From Aralia elata (lineage: Eukaryota > Streptophyta > Magnoliopsida > Apiales > Araliaceae): a stretch of 64,000 bases of DNA. The notes under the pieces were generated by a model. The model saw nothing but the letters and a program-made list of their open reading frames with translations. It was not told where the DNA came from and did no database searches. Below, piece by piece: positions 46,380 to 58,382 of the stretch. Every line of letters starts with the position of its first letter. Within the stretch, counting starts at the first letter, position 1. Both the position numbers and the translations under genes were made by a program. Location: assembly GCA_034770075.1 (NCBI GenBank), contig CM068385.1:74826272-74890271 (forward strand), written 5' to 3'.

Positions 46380-48303
46380 TATAATGACCGTGAATTTTTA
46401 AACTCCATTATTAATTAAATATAGATTTAATTTTTAATGAGTTAATTTCGTATGATTATTTAAAATCTTGTGTATTTAATTGGTTATGTGATTATATGAT
46501 TTCGTGTAACTGCTAGGATTAATTAAGGGGAGTCACTAATGGTTTAATTAAATTAGTGAACTAACCCTACGGTTTTAATGTTGAAAGAATTGATAGAGTG
46601 CCGATTAATTAAATATTCAATTTAATTGAATATAGTGTGGGAATAAATATTTAATTAATTTAAAGGGAGTCTCAGCAATAGAATTATTAAATTGATGGAC
46701 TACCCTAGGTTATTTAATATCTAGAAATTTATGAATAATTAAGAATTTAATATTCAATTATTTTGAATATAGTAAATTAATTAATATTACCTATTAATTA
46801 ATAAGGATAATGCGATTAATAATATTTATAGTTCTATTGGTAAATAAATAATAATTAACTAGTTAAATTTATTTAGTTAACTAGTAGCAGAATAATGGGA
46901 CAAGAATTATGGGACATATCCCATTTTATTTCTAACAGGGGTCGGCAAATTAGGAAGAAAAGAATTTAAAATAAATAAGTTGGGATGAATAGTGCAAATC
47001 CCATCTTTAGCCGCATAAGGATTTGCTGCGGGATTTCTTGCCGAAAATCTGTGGCTGAAGATATCAACGGCAATTGCCCAACAGCTTCTTCCCATTTTCG
47101 TTAGTTAACCAAATTGGGCAATTGCATTGTCTGGATTTTGAATACTCTATAAATTAGGACCTCGGCTCCTCCTTCAAATGGCACTGACTTTGTGAAAACC
47201 ACTAAAAGAGAAATTGAGAGCTTGGGAGGGAGAGAAATCAGAAGGAGGAAGTAAGTTCGCGAATGGTCTCTGAATACATTGTTTACTACGGAAGAAGGAG
47301 AAGAACAGCATCTAAATCGAGCAGAAGGTAAGCCTATTACAGTGCACCTTCGTTAAGCATTATTAGAAATACTACGCTCTATGCTTGAAATTTATTTCTC
47401 AAATTGGTGTATCAAACTTATAATTAATAGTAATATGTGGTTAATATTGAGTTATGCATGCCTGGAAATTAGTTTAAATGGTTAAAATTTGAGAAAAACT
47501 ATTGAAAACCATCGGAGAAGACGAACTCTGGTTCGTCGCGCTGCAGCGGCAGTGAGTGATGCCGCAGCGTCACAGCAAATTGGTCGTCGCGCTGCAGTGG
47601 CAGCATGACGCCGCAGCGCCACGCCTAAAGGCTTTCACGCCGCAGCGCCAAGCTTATTACTCAAACCCCACGCCGCAGCGCCAAGCCCGTGTGCTGGACT
47701 GGAACGGCACGGACCTCACGCCGCAACGTCAGCCTTACCCTAATGGCCTCTCGCTGCAGCGCCAACCCCGTGCTCTTGGCCGGGTCGGTCCGGATCATGG
47801 CGGTTTGGGTCGGGTCGTGCAATTTTAATATTAACAATTAGATAATTATTATTTAATTAATATTAAGTAATAATAAATGCAGTAAGATTAATTATTTATT
47901 TTTCTGATTAATAATAAATAATAAGTGTGAATATCTAATTAGACATTATTTAATTAATTAGGATAATTAGTTGATTATTACTATTAGGTAACCATTTAAC
48001 AACCAAGATTAAATAGTGTTGTCTTAAGGCGAAAATTGATTAACCTGGTTACAACTTACGTTTGGTTTTCCAGGGGGCGTTGTCCCCTTAGACCCCCGCC
48101 AGCTCACCGGCGAGCTGGGCAGCCGCTCGCTCACCGGGGAGCGAGACCCCCGACTGGGTAGTCGTAGTGGCAATCAAAGTACTTTAATGGTGTTACGTCA
48201 GTTTTAAATCTAGTCTATAAGTGACTAATTGTCACACAAATATGTACTTAATTGTGTAGGATTTTAAGGAGCGTGTGTTAGTATATTGTAGCAGACGCAC
48301 CAG

Positions 48304-49121
48304 GCAAGTTCCCTATCCCGAAACTTTAATTGTTGCAAGTTTCCTAACTCAAACTCGAGTTATTATATTTCAAGTATGCTAGTGGATTAATTATTGACAA
48401 TTATTCCACAGCTATGATATTTATTGATATTCGCACAATGTGCAAGTTGTTATTGATATGCAAGTTCCCTGAAACCATTCTTGTATTATTTATTGCAAGT
48501 TAATATTTAAGCTTGAACCTTTAATTCCTCAAGCATGCTCTAAGTGGATTAATTACTTAACAATTATTCCACATCGTTGTTATTGGCACTCGCACATCGT
48601 GCAATTATTTTCGCGCAGACCTTGACTTGTATTTTATTTAAAGTTCTATTATGGATGAACTGCTATAGTTAAGTCTTAGCCATTGTTCGACTGGACATTT
48701 GTCGTACAGATTTTTAAAAGCTTTCCAAGCCATTTTAAGGCGCGGAATCGTGGACTTTATGAACACCCCTACAATATAAGGGGAGTATCCCACGTATCAG
48801 AATATAAGATACATATAACAGAAATTAAATGTTATGCATACATATCGGGTGCTAGAGGTTGATCCCCTCGAGTACTTATTTCTGAAGCCAGTAACTAAAG
48901 GGTCAACTAGCTATTGACTCCCTTGGACGTTTATTGTTCAAAGTCTACTTGACTAGCATTCATTTTTAAAAGCAATTATTATTCTTGATTCTGATATTCA
49001 TATTGTTGAATTCCTCTATTTACATTTCGTTCATCATGATATATATTTTTTTCTTGCAGTTATTTAAACTTGCTGAGCAAACTAGTTGCTCACCCTTGCT
49101 ATATCATGAACCTTATTGCAG
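48304..49121 (+). other. Candidate GC-AG intron in LTR F
   Basis: The donor CCAG|GCAAGT at 48304 follows GCAGACGCAC, shared with L. The acceptor ATTGCAG ends at 49121. The interior holds several further GCAAGTT words that could act as decoy or alternative donors, and the compound hairpin 49035-49108. Confidence 0.4.
49035..49108 (+). other. Compound hairpin in LTR F
   Basis: Outer stem CATGATATA (49035-49043) with TATATCATG (49100-49108), a perfect 9-bp complement. Inner stem TGAGCAA (49074-49080), loop ACTAG, TTGCTCA (49086-49092), a perfect 7-bp complement. Confidence 0.7.
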
Positions 49122-49174
49122 TTAAGCCAGAGACTTCAAAAAAAGACAAGGGCAAGGAAAAGATGAAGTATTAG
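49122..49174 (+). other. Candidate terminal exon in LTR F
   Basis: 53 nt from the acceptor to TAG (49172-49174), 17 codons with KPETS and DKGKEK. Compared with L and D, codons for Ser, Lys and Gly differ at the third base while the residue is kept. In this copy alone an ATG in TATATCATG is in frame (22 codons). D and L have a different phase there, which argues that the upstream sequence is not coding. Confidence 0.4.
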
Positions 49175-49439
49175 TCTTTTAATGTCTGTAGTTTGATCCA
49201 GGCATAGTTAAGAAACTTCTATTGTTATTTAAACCCTAAAGTACTGTATTAGGGTATATTTGTATTTTTATATTAAGGTTATCGAATCTTGGGACTAGTA
49301 ACACCTTTTAAATGAACAACATATGTTTATTACATTCCACATTTAGTTATTGTATGTTGTTTGGAGGTGGATGATTGTATTGGATCGTGATGACCAAATC
49401 CGGGTGTTTGAGACCCGAATTTGGGGGCATCACAACAAT

Positions 49440-49804
49440 TCTGGAGAAGACATCGCAAAAATATATGAGAGATTCAACATCCTACTCAACTCACTCAGAG
49501 AATTTGGGAAGGTTTACTTTCAATAAGGATGTCAACATCAAGTTCATGAGAGCTCTACCCAGCAAGTGGGATGCCAAGACCACTGCCATAAGAGAGTCCA
49601 AGAATCTCCATGAAATGACTGTGGAAAAACTCTATGGAAACCTACTAACCTATGAATTAGAGCTGAATCAAAGTATAAACAACTACAACAGAGAGTAGAA
49701 AGAAAGATAAGGGTATAAGCCTTAAAGCTGCTGAAGTCTCCTCCAAAGCCTCCATAGAGGATGACAATACATTAAAGATGATAATGAAGATCTAGCCTTG
49801 CTAG
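49440..49804 (+). pseudogene. Copia gag of element G, part 3
   Basis: The C-terminal half of the UBN2-type Gag: GEDIAKIYERFNILLNSL, NIKFMRALPSKWDAKTTAI and LTVEKLYGNLLTYELEL-like MTVEKLYGNLLTYELEL, then an acidic segment ending DDNEDLALL in a shifted frame. A stop follows NYNRE (49696-49698), and a frameshift follows downstream. The Gag is cut at GCTAG (49800-49804) by the LTR of C, before any zinc knuckle. The later pol sequence of G is missing until 63224. Confidence 0.8.
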
Positions 49805-51165
49805 TGTTAAGTGGGCTTTTAACCTACGAATTGTGTACATTTAGACTTAAATTCTTATTGGTTTTCAAGAATTTTTGTTATTTGTGATGCATGTTTTTGT
49901 TGGTTAGGTAGCATATGAAAAAGAGTGGATGGATTGGAATTGAATAAGGGAGAATGAGCAGCTGAATCAAAAGTCATATATACATGGCACGACAGCACTA
50001 GGTGTCCAGAGTTTTGGTTGCGTTTTGGGCTTGATGGCGTGGCAACGCTGAGAAGAGTACTAAACTTGGCGCAGCAGTGCCAGGTCGGGATGAGCAATAT
50101 TTTGGCTGGTGATTTTGTTGGGATTTGGAATGTAATTAGAATTTAGAATTCTTATTGGTTTAGGATTGTTTTGCAATGGTTATAAATAGTTATGTTAAGG
50201 TTTTTATTGGGATCTATCACTCTTAAGATTTAAAACCCTAGTTTGAAAGAAGACTTGAAACAATTGGCAGAAGTACAATGAAGTCAGCATAGAAGCTTCA
50301 GGAGAGATTCAAAGATTGCCAAACACAGTTTTTCTATTTTCTTCATCTTTTAAGTTGTATTTCGAAATGCTTTATCAATTGTGGATTATGGATTTTAATT
50401 CAATTATGAGCTAAATTCTATTTTAAGATTACAATGGATCTTATTGCATAGCTTTTATTGATATACTTCCTTGTTATGTATTGTTAATTATTATCAGATT
50501 GTCTATTATGATTTGTGCATAATTGCTTAATTGCCTGGCTAGTAATTACCGTGATAATCTATATGAACTCGATAGATGGATTATAGGTTTAGATCTAATC
50601 ATAATAGCATGTGATTGTGTTTTTTGCATGGTGATGGAACTCATGATTTATGTCTAGGATAGAGATATACCTATACGCCGCATGTAATATGATAGAGAAC
50701 GTGTGCTTTAAATCCATTTTAATTGTAATTCACATAGACATATAGTGAATTAGTTAACTAGGGTCTTCGCCTTAATTCTATCATCTGTGGATTTAAGTTG
50801 ATTCGTTTATGATACATCAAGAGATGGTCATAAATATAGATGAGTTTTCGATTAACAATCCGGAATAGTTAGCATAATTTAACAGAAAGTGTTTTGATCT
50901 AAGTGAAACAATAAGTGAAATTATAATCTTATGTCCCTATAATCTGTTTTCAATCTCGAGGTAGTTAAAATTAGTTTAATTAATTTCTTATTCTTATACA
51001 ATTCACAATTTTAATTAATTATTTAATAAAATCGAGTTAATACAAAATTGGTAGTTGTTAGTATAAATTACAGTTTTTCTACGTGGGAACGATATTCTCT
51101 TATCATTATATTACTTGTGAACTGCGTATACTTGCGTATTTTGCTAGTATAGATTTAGGCAAACA
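49805..51165 (+). repeat. C 5' LTR
   Basis: 1,361 bp from TGTTAAGTG to GGCAAACA, collinear with the A LTR on the other strand, including sequence at about 50340-50650 that the left A LTR lacks. The GC-rich palindromes of A are present only as decayed versions near 49985-50090. Confidence 0.8.
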
Positions 51166-51171
51166 AGTTTT

Positions 51172-51189
51172 TGAAGTCGTTGCCGGGGA
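51172..51189 (+). promoter_or_regulatory. tRNA-Asp primer binding site of C
   Basis: TGAAGTCGTTGCCGGGGA, with three changes from the tRNA-Asp complement, six bases after the LTR end. Confidence 0.8.
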
Positions 51190-51329
51190 CAATTTGTATT
51201 TATAAATTTCAATATCAGTTTAATTATTTCGGTCTTAGTTAAACATTTTTCATTTTCTTTTTATTCCCTGTTTCAGGTGATTTTGATTCGTGCATGCAAA
51301 CGCGATCAAAACAACCGGAACTTGTGTAG

Positions 51330-52155
51330 TGCATTTTAGAATCAAAATACATATAATTAAATAAAAAAGACTTGTCAGAAATTCCATGTTTTATATTTGA
51401 TCGGGACATTGTATGGTAGAAGGATTGAATTGTATGGTAACTATTTACTGAATAGGTTCTTTGTGCTTAAATGTTGATTTCATATTATCCGAATAGTCAT
51501 GATATGCTAAGAGGTGTCACTCATGATGCAAAATAAATATTGTTATTTATATTTGAATTAAAGGAGTTTAATTCATTATAAATAATATTAGAATGGTTCT
51601 AATTTATTTATTTTACTACCGGTATAATATTGAACCTAAAGGGTCACACCATAAAAGAGAAATATTATTTTAGAAGTAACTGACTTAATAATAATAATTT
51701 AGTATTTGGAGAAATACTAATACTTATAATTAAGTATTTGGAGAAATACTAATTATAAATTAATAAGAGGAGTCTTATTATTATTATTATTATAAATAAT
51801 TTAGTTCCTAAATAGTTTGGGAATTGAGTTAAAATCCTAAGTCCTAAAGAGTTTAGGAAGAGGATTAATCTATATAAGGAGAGGCCTTATGATAGATTGA
51901 CAACTAATGTTACTGTGAGTATAGAGATACCACATAACAATGCTCTGCAACCTAAAGAGTTAGGAGTGGGAGCGAGAATTAGGGCTAGCCACTCAAGATT
52001 TGGAAAAACCTAAATTTACTTCTTCAATCAATATTCTCTTGGTGGATCACCTTTAAAGCGCTGCAGACACTGAGTAGCTAACGTTTGATCTGTGGATTCG
52101 ACGAAGTGCAGAGGATTAAAGGATTGAAACTTGAAGATCAAATCAAGGAGTTGAT
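51330..52155 (+). repeat. I 5' LTR, left part (5'-truncated)
   Basis: Starts inside the LTR at GCATTTTAGAATC, which matches the 3' LTR near 62247, so the first about 730 bp are missing. It is interrupted at TTGAT (52151-52155) by solo LTR K and resumes at 54109. Confidence 0.85.
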
Positions 52156-54103
52156 TGATGAGTGTGTTTTATACACACAAATTAAGTGCTTTTGAGCTTG
52201 ATAATTTGTAAATCTTAAGTCATTTCGTTTGGTTTTATGTGTTTTCATCTTATTATTGTATAATGTAGTTTTGTATTACTTTTATATGTTTTTGTGTGCT
52301 TTTATGTGTTTTTACTTTGTTTTGTAGGGATTGAAATAAAGGCCCCTTGGATCGTTACGTTTTTTGCTCGAATCTAGCATTCCCGCTGCTTGTTTCTCAA
52401 TTTGACCCATGATTCAAATCGAATCTCTCAAAACTCAAATAACGAAAATGGTAGATCTTTGTCCTAGCTTTCCAGAACATCCGGAATCATCTGATTTGAA
52501 GTTCGTATGAGAGAGTTATGGTCATTTTACCATCGAATTTTGCATTAATTTTACATAGCAGCTGCTTCCAGGCCAATTTGATCCTTTCTCCGGCCATTAT
52601 CTCGTCGAGATTTAGTTATGGAAGTTGTAGAGCTGCTTCTTAGCTTTCCATAGCCTCTTTAAACGCCTTAATATGAGTTCGGACAAAGAAGTTATGGCTA
52701 TTTTTCCAACAGACATCGAAACTGTCCCGCGGTACAGAGTTCCACCGCCGGGGCGGCAGTTTCTAGTACTATTTCGCTGCTGGGGCGAGCCCACCGCCGG
52801 GGCGGCGGAATTCAGGCCATTTTTCACCGCCGGGGCGGTAACTCCCTGGATGCAGTCGGATTTCGCGATTTTTGGCCAATTTTTTATATCTAAGCTAGGG
52901 TTTTGGACACCCATCTGATATAACCTCAAGGGGGCGGCTAGAGACAAGATACCCACTCATCCTAACACTTCTAACATCAATTCTAGAGAGAGGGAGGCTT
53001 CCATAAACATCAAATTAAGAGCAAAAGTGCTGCAATTCAAGGGAAAATCAGCAAAGTTCAAGGAGCAAGAAGAGCAAAGAGTATCAAATCTTGAGGGAAA
53101 GCTAGAGAACAAGAATCAACCCATCAAGCAACCATTGAATATCTTCCTAAGGGGTTTTATCATTCTATCTCTAGTATTCTTTTCTTAATTTGTAATTCCA
53201 TCATGATGTATAGATCAAATTTGATGTTTATTGTAATTCCCATGAACTAGAACTAATTTTCTAAGATCTCAATGGAACCCATCACATAGTTTGAATTGAA
53301 TGCTCTCTCTTTGATGTTGGTTAATTATTTATGATTGAATATCATAATTTGTGCTTTATATATTAATTACCTAGCTAGTAATTACCTTGGGAACTTATAT
53401 GGAATTGAGAGAGGAAGTATAGGTTGAGACCTTGTTATGATATCATGTGAAACTTAGATATTCCTATGGGTAATTTATGAAATTAAGTGACGTGTGTTTT
53501 ATTTATTACCCTCATGAATGGATAATTTGATTGTATTTAGGATAGACATATACCTAAATACCACATGTATCCATGGGAGAATCCATGCTTAATGATTTCT
53601 ATTGCGAAATTTGGTAATTGATGGAGTAGTTAATGAGGTTTTGTGACATACACCTTACTAATTGTTCTTGATATGAGAATCTTGCCAGTGTGTAGAATAG
53701 AGATATATCTATACACTGTAATGGGGAATACGTATTTGACCATCGAGAGAGGCTTAGACATACTAGTGATTTCTCGGATAACAATTCTTGTGATTTAACT
53801 AGTTGAAAAGAGAGAGTTAGGACATTCAAATGAAGTGTTGGGGGAAATTACAATCTTAAACTTGTTATTATTTGATTTCATTATATTAAAGCTTTCCATA
53901 GTTCTTTGATTATTTGTTATCTTCATTAATGCAAAACAACAAAAACAATTGTCATTTGTTTAAATAAGATTGAGATGATAAAATATTAGTATTTAGAAAA
54001 GACTAGTAATAATTCCTCGTGGGATTGATACTCTACTTACTCTTTATTACTTGTTAACCGCGTATACTTGCGCGTAAATTGTCGTTATATTAATCGGACA
54101 ACA
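52156..54103 (+). mobile_element. Solo LTR K (Athila/Tat-type)
   Basis: 1,948 bp, TGATGAGTG...CGGACAACA, with TTGAT at 52151-52155 and 54104-54108. The 3' LTR of I shows the uninterrupted target near 63061. Its ends resemble those of A and B. It contains three CACCGCCGGGGCGG words (52743, 52792, 52825) and two copies of the module shared with other families (52466-52530, 52638-52708). The small open frames over the GC-rich words are not genes. Confidence 0.9.
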
Positions 54104-54108
54104 TTGAT

Positions 54109-54263
54109 TCATCTTCTTAAGGTATATCTTTTATCCTTCCTCGATTAATAATATCGCATCAAAGTGATCCTGGGATTGTAGTAAATTTTAAATATGATTT
54201 ATGTCATGCTTCCGCTTTATGTACATGTAATTGTATGTATGTTCTTAATTTTGCAAACCTACA
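54109..54263 (+). repeat. I 5' LTR, right part
   Basis: The last 155 bp, ending AAACCTACA and matching 63069-63223. Confidence 0.85.
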
Positions 54264-54264
54264 G

Positions 54265-54276
54265 TGGCATCAGATC
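54265..54276 (+). promoter_or_regulatory. Primer binding site of I
   Basis: TGGCATCAGATC, one base after the LTR, matches the initiator-Met tRNA complement TGGTATCAGAGC with two changes. Confidence 0.8.
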
Positions 54277-55448
54277 CATCCTTATGCGAATTATTAATTG
54301 TTTTGATTCTGTATATACATTGATGTGTTTAGAACAATTTAATTGGGCATAATTGTTAGTATAAAATCATGTTTTATGAAACAAAGTTACAAAATCGCAA
54401 TTTGAAAATCCAAAACACGATCTGGTATTCGTCGCAGCACATCAGAATAGCACAGCAGCGCTAAGCTACTGCAGCGCTAGCCTGCAGCGCCGCAGCGCTG
54501 GCCTTAAGTGTTGCAGCGCTCAGACGTCAGGAAGCCCCAGTTTTTTTGGTCTTTTTCAGCAATTTTGAAATTAAAAATAAAGGAGTTTATTTTGATTTGG
54601 AATTAGATTTCATGCAAACTTTTATTGCTCATTAAATGATATCAATATGTATATAGAATGTTTAATTCATGAGATGAATGTTTAATGATACATGTGATGA
54701 CATATATGGTAATCTTTTATTGATACATGTGATGACATATATGATAATAAAGGGGATGATTATGGACTATTGACTAATGAGATTGGATTTAATTTTTGTT
54801 AGATGCATGAATGAATGAGGTTTTTATAAATAGGGTCTGCGTACCTCGCCTATCTAATTTTCTGATGTAAAATTCTATCTCCCTCCTATGTACTTCCCCT
54901 TGACTGCTGATCAAGGTTTCTGTTTTATGAAAAATAGATTGTAATAAGATTTAGTAGAATCACTTAGGAAATTGGAGCTGAGGAGCAGAAGCACTGAAGA
55001 CCCATTTGTAAAGGAGCCTAGGATGAATGTAATAATTATGTTCATATTTTATTCTTGCACCCTAGGTTTGACCTTTTGGTTCACTTGGTGGCTCGAGCAA
55101 ACCAAACTAGAATTAAGTCCATAATCATACATTAATATATTATTATACATGAGATGTATGTTTAATATGACGCGTATTTTTATATATATTTTTATGCGGG
55201 CTAAACAAGATGGGACCATTAATAACAAGAACCCTCAAGGAGAAAAATATAAAGTTGATTACGTTCAAGGACATTAAGAATGTCGAACGTAGCCTTCTAG
55301 CATGGTGAAGCGATAGAGTATCAAGTATTTAATATGAGTTTGTTATGCACACATAAGGCTTATATTAAGTATTGGAGATGTTGCTTTATTACATTAGATG
55401 TTTATAAGGAATTGAACAATACCGTTTTGTTGTGCATACACAAGAACT
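54277..55448 (+). other. Leader of I, first part
   Basis: Non-coding. At 54430-54520 it contains GC-rich words of the GCAGCGCTAG/GCCGCAGCGCTGG type. A 27-bp phrase containing TGATACATGTGATGACATAT occurs twice (about 54687 and 54720). The leader is interrupted by solo LTR H and resumes at 57222. Confidence 0.6.
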
Positions 55449-57216
55449 TGAAAGTAGTATGGACACAAACCAATCATATTTGATATGATATAACATGTAC
55501 TTTGTAATCTTATTCGTTTATTAATAAAAGAAATTATTTATTAAAGGCATTTTATTTTATCTACATGGTGTTGTTATATTAAATATGATAAACCATTAGT
55601 TTAAGCAGTGCTTTTAGAATCATGATGATGATCATGCTAATGAGATCTAAATTCTTAGATAGCTTAAAACTAAAATAGTTTCTAATCGATGGATTACTAA
55701 AAATGGGATTAGTGAATCCGGGTAGATTAGTACATACTTTGCTTGCTCTTAGGAAGAGGATGATTGATCTCATAGTCATTTGTGTGGAGACACTAAAGCA
55801 AGTATGTAGGTGCTTATTAGAGAATAAGTTCACTGAATGTGGCTCGTTAAAGGAATACCTAATAGAGTTTTACTCGCCTGTCAATAGGAATTCCTCTAGT
55901 GATAGTAGTACAAGTGATCTTTGGACTTGAGATTATCATAATATCCTGTGCATAATGAGTTATGCTTTGACATATTCCTTAATACCTTTAGGGTATAACA
56001 TAGGGTATACTTGGGTATAATAAGTTATATATGGAGATAGATGAATGATCAACAGAGAATCTACTGCTTCTAGTAAAAGGAGAGTATGTCCTATGTGATT
56101 CGATAAATGACAATTCAGTAGTCCTTGGTCAAGGCATAATGAAATTAGAAAGTTATTTCTAATTTGCATTATTTGGAATTGTGCATTTCATAATCGAAAT
56201 ACATATAATTAAATAAAATAAGACTTGACAGTAATTTCATGTCTTATATTTAATTGGGACATTGTATGGTAGAACGATTGAATTGTACGGTAACTATTTA
56301 CTGAAAGGTTCTTTTGTGATTAATGTTGAAATCTATACTATCTGAAAAGTCGTTGATCGCTAAGGGGGCTTACCCTTATTGTAGAATAAATATTATTTAA
56401 TTAAATAAATTAAATAGTTTAATTTATTTATTTAAATAAGATTAGAATTGTTCTAATAGATTTATTCACAACCGGTTTAATATGGAGAACCTAAAGGATC
56501 ACACCGCAAAAGGAAAATATTTATTTAAGAAGTAAATGGCATAATCGTAATAATAAGTTAAGTATATTTAATTTAACCTATGGTGATAGAATAAATTAAA
56601 TAACTTAATATTTATTATTTAATATTTTGAAAATACTAATTATAAATTAATAAGAGGAGTCTTATTATTATTATTACTATTATTATTATTTAATTTCTAA
56701 ATGGGTTAGGAATTAATTAATAGGAGTATTCTCATATTAGATCCTAATTAAATTAGGAGTATAATTAATAAAATTCTAAACCTAAATAGTTTAGGAGGGT
56801 TGCCTACATCTATAAATAAGAGAAGTCTTATTATGATTTGGGGTTACACACTCTTCCATAAGAATTGAGAGAATACTCATAATTCTATAGAGATAGAAAC
56901 TAGGGTTTGTCATCACCCATCTTCTTGAGTAAATATTATTCCTTGGTGGATCACCTCTAGAGGTCAAACACTTGGGTGCTTCCGTTGATCAAAAGAAGGA
57001 ATCTTCGTGAAGGATTTTGGAGTAGAACTCGTACCTGAGGAAGCTAGTTTCTACAAGGGTATAATTTTAATTCTCTATCTTCCTTTATTAATTAATAATA
57101 ACACATTAAAGATTGATCTTGGGTTTAGTTTGTAAAATTTTAAATTCTGATTTTCCATGCTTCCGCTTGATTATATGCAATTTGATTGTATGTTCTTCGT
57201 TATTACAAATCTAACA
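55449..57216 (+). mobile_element. Solo copia LTR H
   Basis: 1,768 bp, TGAAAGTA...AATCTAACA, nearly identical to the inverted LTR at 29-1778. The flanks are GAACT (55444-55448) and GAATT (57217-57221), a duplication with one change. A TATA box (TATAAATAAG) lies near 56810. It is not the 5' LTR of I, because no primer site follows and I has its own at 54265. Confidence 0.8.
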
Positions 57217-57221
57217 GAATT

Positions 57222-57596
57222 GTATGTTTCTCTTCACTCATATGGGAATGCTAGGTCTAACTTAACTTAGATAATTTTGGTTCGGATGTGCACACACTTG
57301 ACCATTATTATCTAAGAGGCAAAAGAAAAGAAGTTATATGAGGATGTAATTGACAAAAATTGTCTACCTATTGAATAAATCTATAGTTTATTGTGCACAC
57401 ACAAGGCTATGGCAATAGGATCCTTTCCCACAAGCGGATTTTTTAACTAAATCTGTCGAACTATATATATAGAGGGTCATATAGTTTGAAGAAAATAGTG
57501 GGAGACACTATTTTAATAAAGACTTAATTAATCTGGTGATTAATAAAATGAATGCATGCTAATATTGTTAAAAAAAATCATTTATAAAATTTTACA
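57222..57596 (+). other. Leader of I, second part
   Basis: Non-coding sequence up to the gag start. Contains fragments resembling the end of a copia RNase H region (CCCACAAGCGGATTTTTTAAC...GGGAGACACT), perhaps a relic of an earlier insertion. Confidence 0.45.
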
Positions 57597-58382
57597 ATGT
57601 CTAATTCACTATCATTGCGGAGCATATTAAATATTAATAAGTTAACCGAACCGAATTATACGGATTGGTTAAGGAATTTGAGAATAGTTCTCACGGCTGA
57701 AAAGCTATCTTATGTCCTTAATTCGCTAGCTCCTGCAACGGTTATAAACAATGCCTCTGAGAAAGAGATTGATACTTTAAAAAAGTGGCAAGATGATGCA
57801 CAGGTGGCTCAGTGCATTATATTGGCTTCTATGAGTAACGAGTTACAGCGTCAACACGAGAAAATGGATGCACCTACCATTTTGTTGCACCTTCAGGATA
57901 TGTATGGTGAGCAAAGTAGGTCTGCTAGATATGAGATATCTAAGGAACTCTTCTGATCTAGAATGACCGATGGCACTACAGTACAGATACATGTCCTCAA
58001 AATGATCAATCTGATTGAACAATTGGGACAATTGGGTTTTGTAATGAATGGAGAGTTGAGCCAAGATTTGATCTTGTAGTCACTTTTAGACTCTTTTTCA
58101 CAATTTGTTGTGAATTTTCACATGAACAAACTTGATGTCAGCCTGCCTGAGTTGCTTAACATGTTGAAAACTGCGAAGAGTCACTTTCTAGCAAAGAAAG
58201 ACCAAGTTTTACTGGTAGATGAGTCTTCCAAGAAAAGGAAGAGGACCAAAGGCTCTTTTGAAAAGAAGAAAAAGAAGAAGGCAAAAGGAAAGGCAAAAAC
58301 CAACGACAATAAGAAGAAAACTGATGCGGATAGTAAAAGAGTTTGTTTCCACTGCAATAAGTCTAGACACTAGAGAAAAAAA
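57597..58382 (+). pseudogene. Gag of copia element I
   Basis: ATG at 57597, SLSLRSILNINKLTEPNYTDWLRNLRIVL being the usual copia Gag opening (residues 3-31). ELQRQHEKMDAPTILLHLQDMYGEQ (residues 84-108) is the core. A lysine-rich segment and one CCHC knuckle (CFHCNKSRHxRKNC) follow. Stops: TGA at 57954-57956, TAG at 58077-58079 where Gln is usual, and TAG at 58371-58373 in place of the knuckle Trp. An extra A in the following A run shifts the frame into the protease. It would form the particle and bind RNA. Confidence 0.85.

Larger units (their letters stand above)
46380..49434 (+). mobile_element. Solo LTR F of the long GTCACA-ending group
   Basis: 3,055 bp starting TATAATGACCGTG (the first TG decayed to TA) and ending GGGGGCATCACA, with ACAAT at 46375-46379 and 49435-49439. 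No internal region is present. Contains a GC-rich block 47537-47770 (words like GCTGCAGCG and CGCCGCAGCGCCA), the segment shared with M at about 48070-48180, many GCAAGTT words, and the candidate donor, hairpin, acceptor and exon. The open frame at 47556-47828 is produced by the GC-rich repeats. Confidence 0.85.
49805..51329 (+). mobile_element. Athila-type element C, 5' end only
   Basis: A plus-strand relative of A: LTR 49805-51165, primer site 51172-51189, then a short leader and the start of a gag-like frame (MQTRSKQPELV at 51294). It stops abruptly at about 51329, where the copia LTR of I begins mid-sequence. A deletion removed the rest of C together with the start of the I LTR and probably most of pol of G. 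Confidence 0.75.

Noticed and set aside
47556..47828. 90-codon frame in solo LTR F
   Set aside because: Its residues (repeats of PQRQ) come from the repeated GCCGCAGCGCCA words; no family resemblance.
55703..55930. 75-codon frame in the U3 part of LTR H, open in three related LTRs (also 1297-1515 minus and 61767-61994)
   Set aside because: The start codon is not kept (ATG in H, AGG in J, GTG in I) and many differences change the residue. The similarity is explained by LTR homology.
55449..57216. Reading LTR H as the 5' LTR of element I
   Set aside because: No primer site follows it, it has its own duplication (GAACT/GAATT), and the matching partner of the 3' LTR is at 51330-54263.
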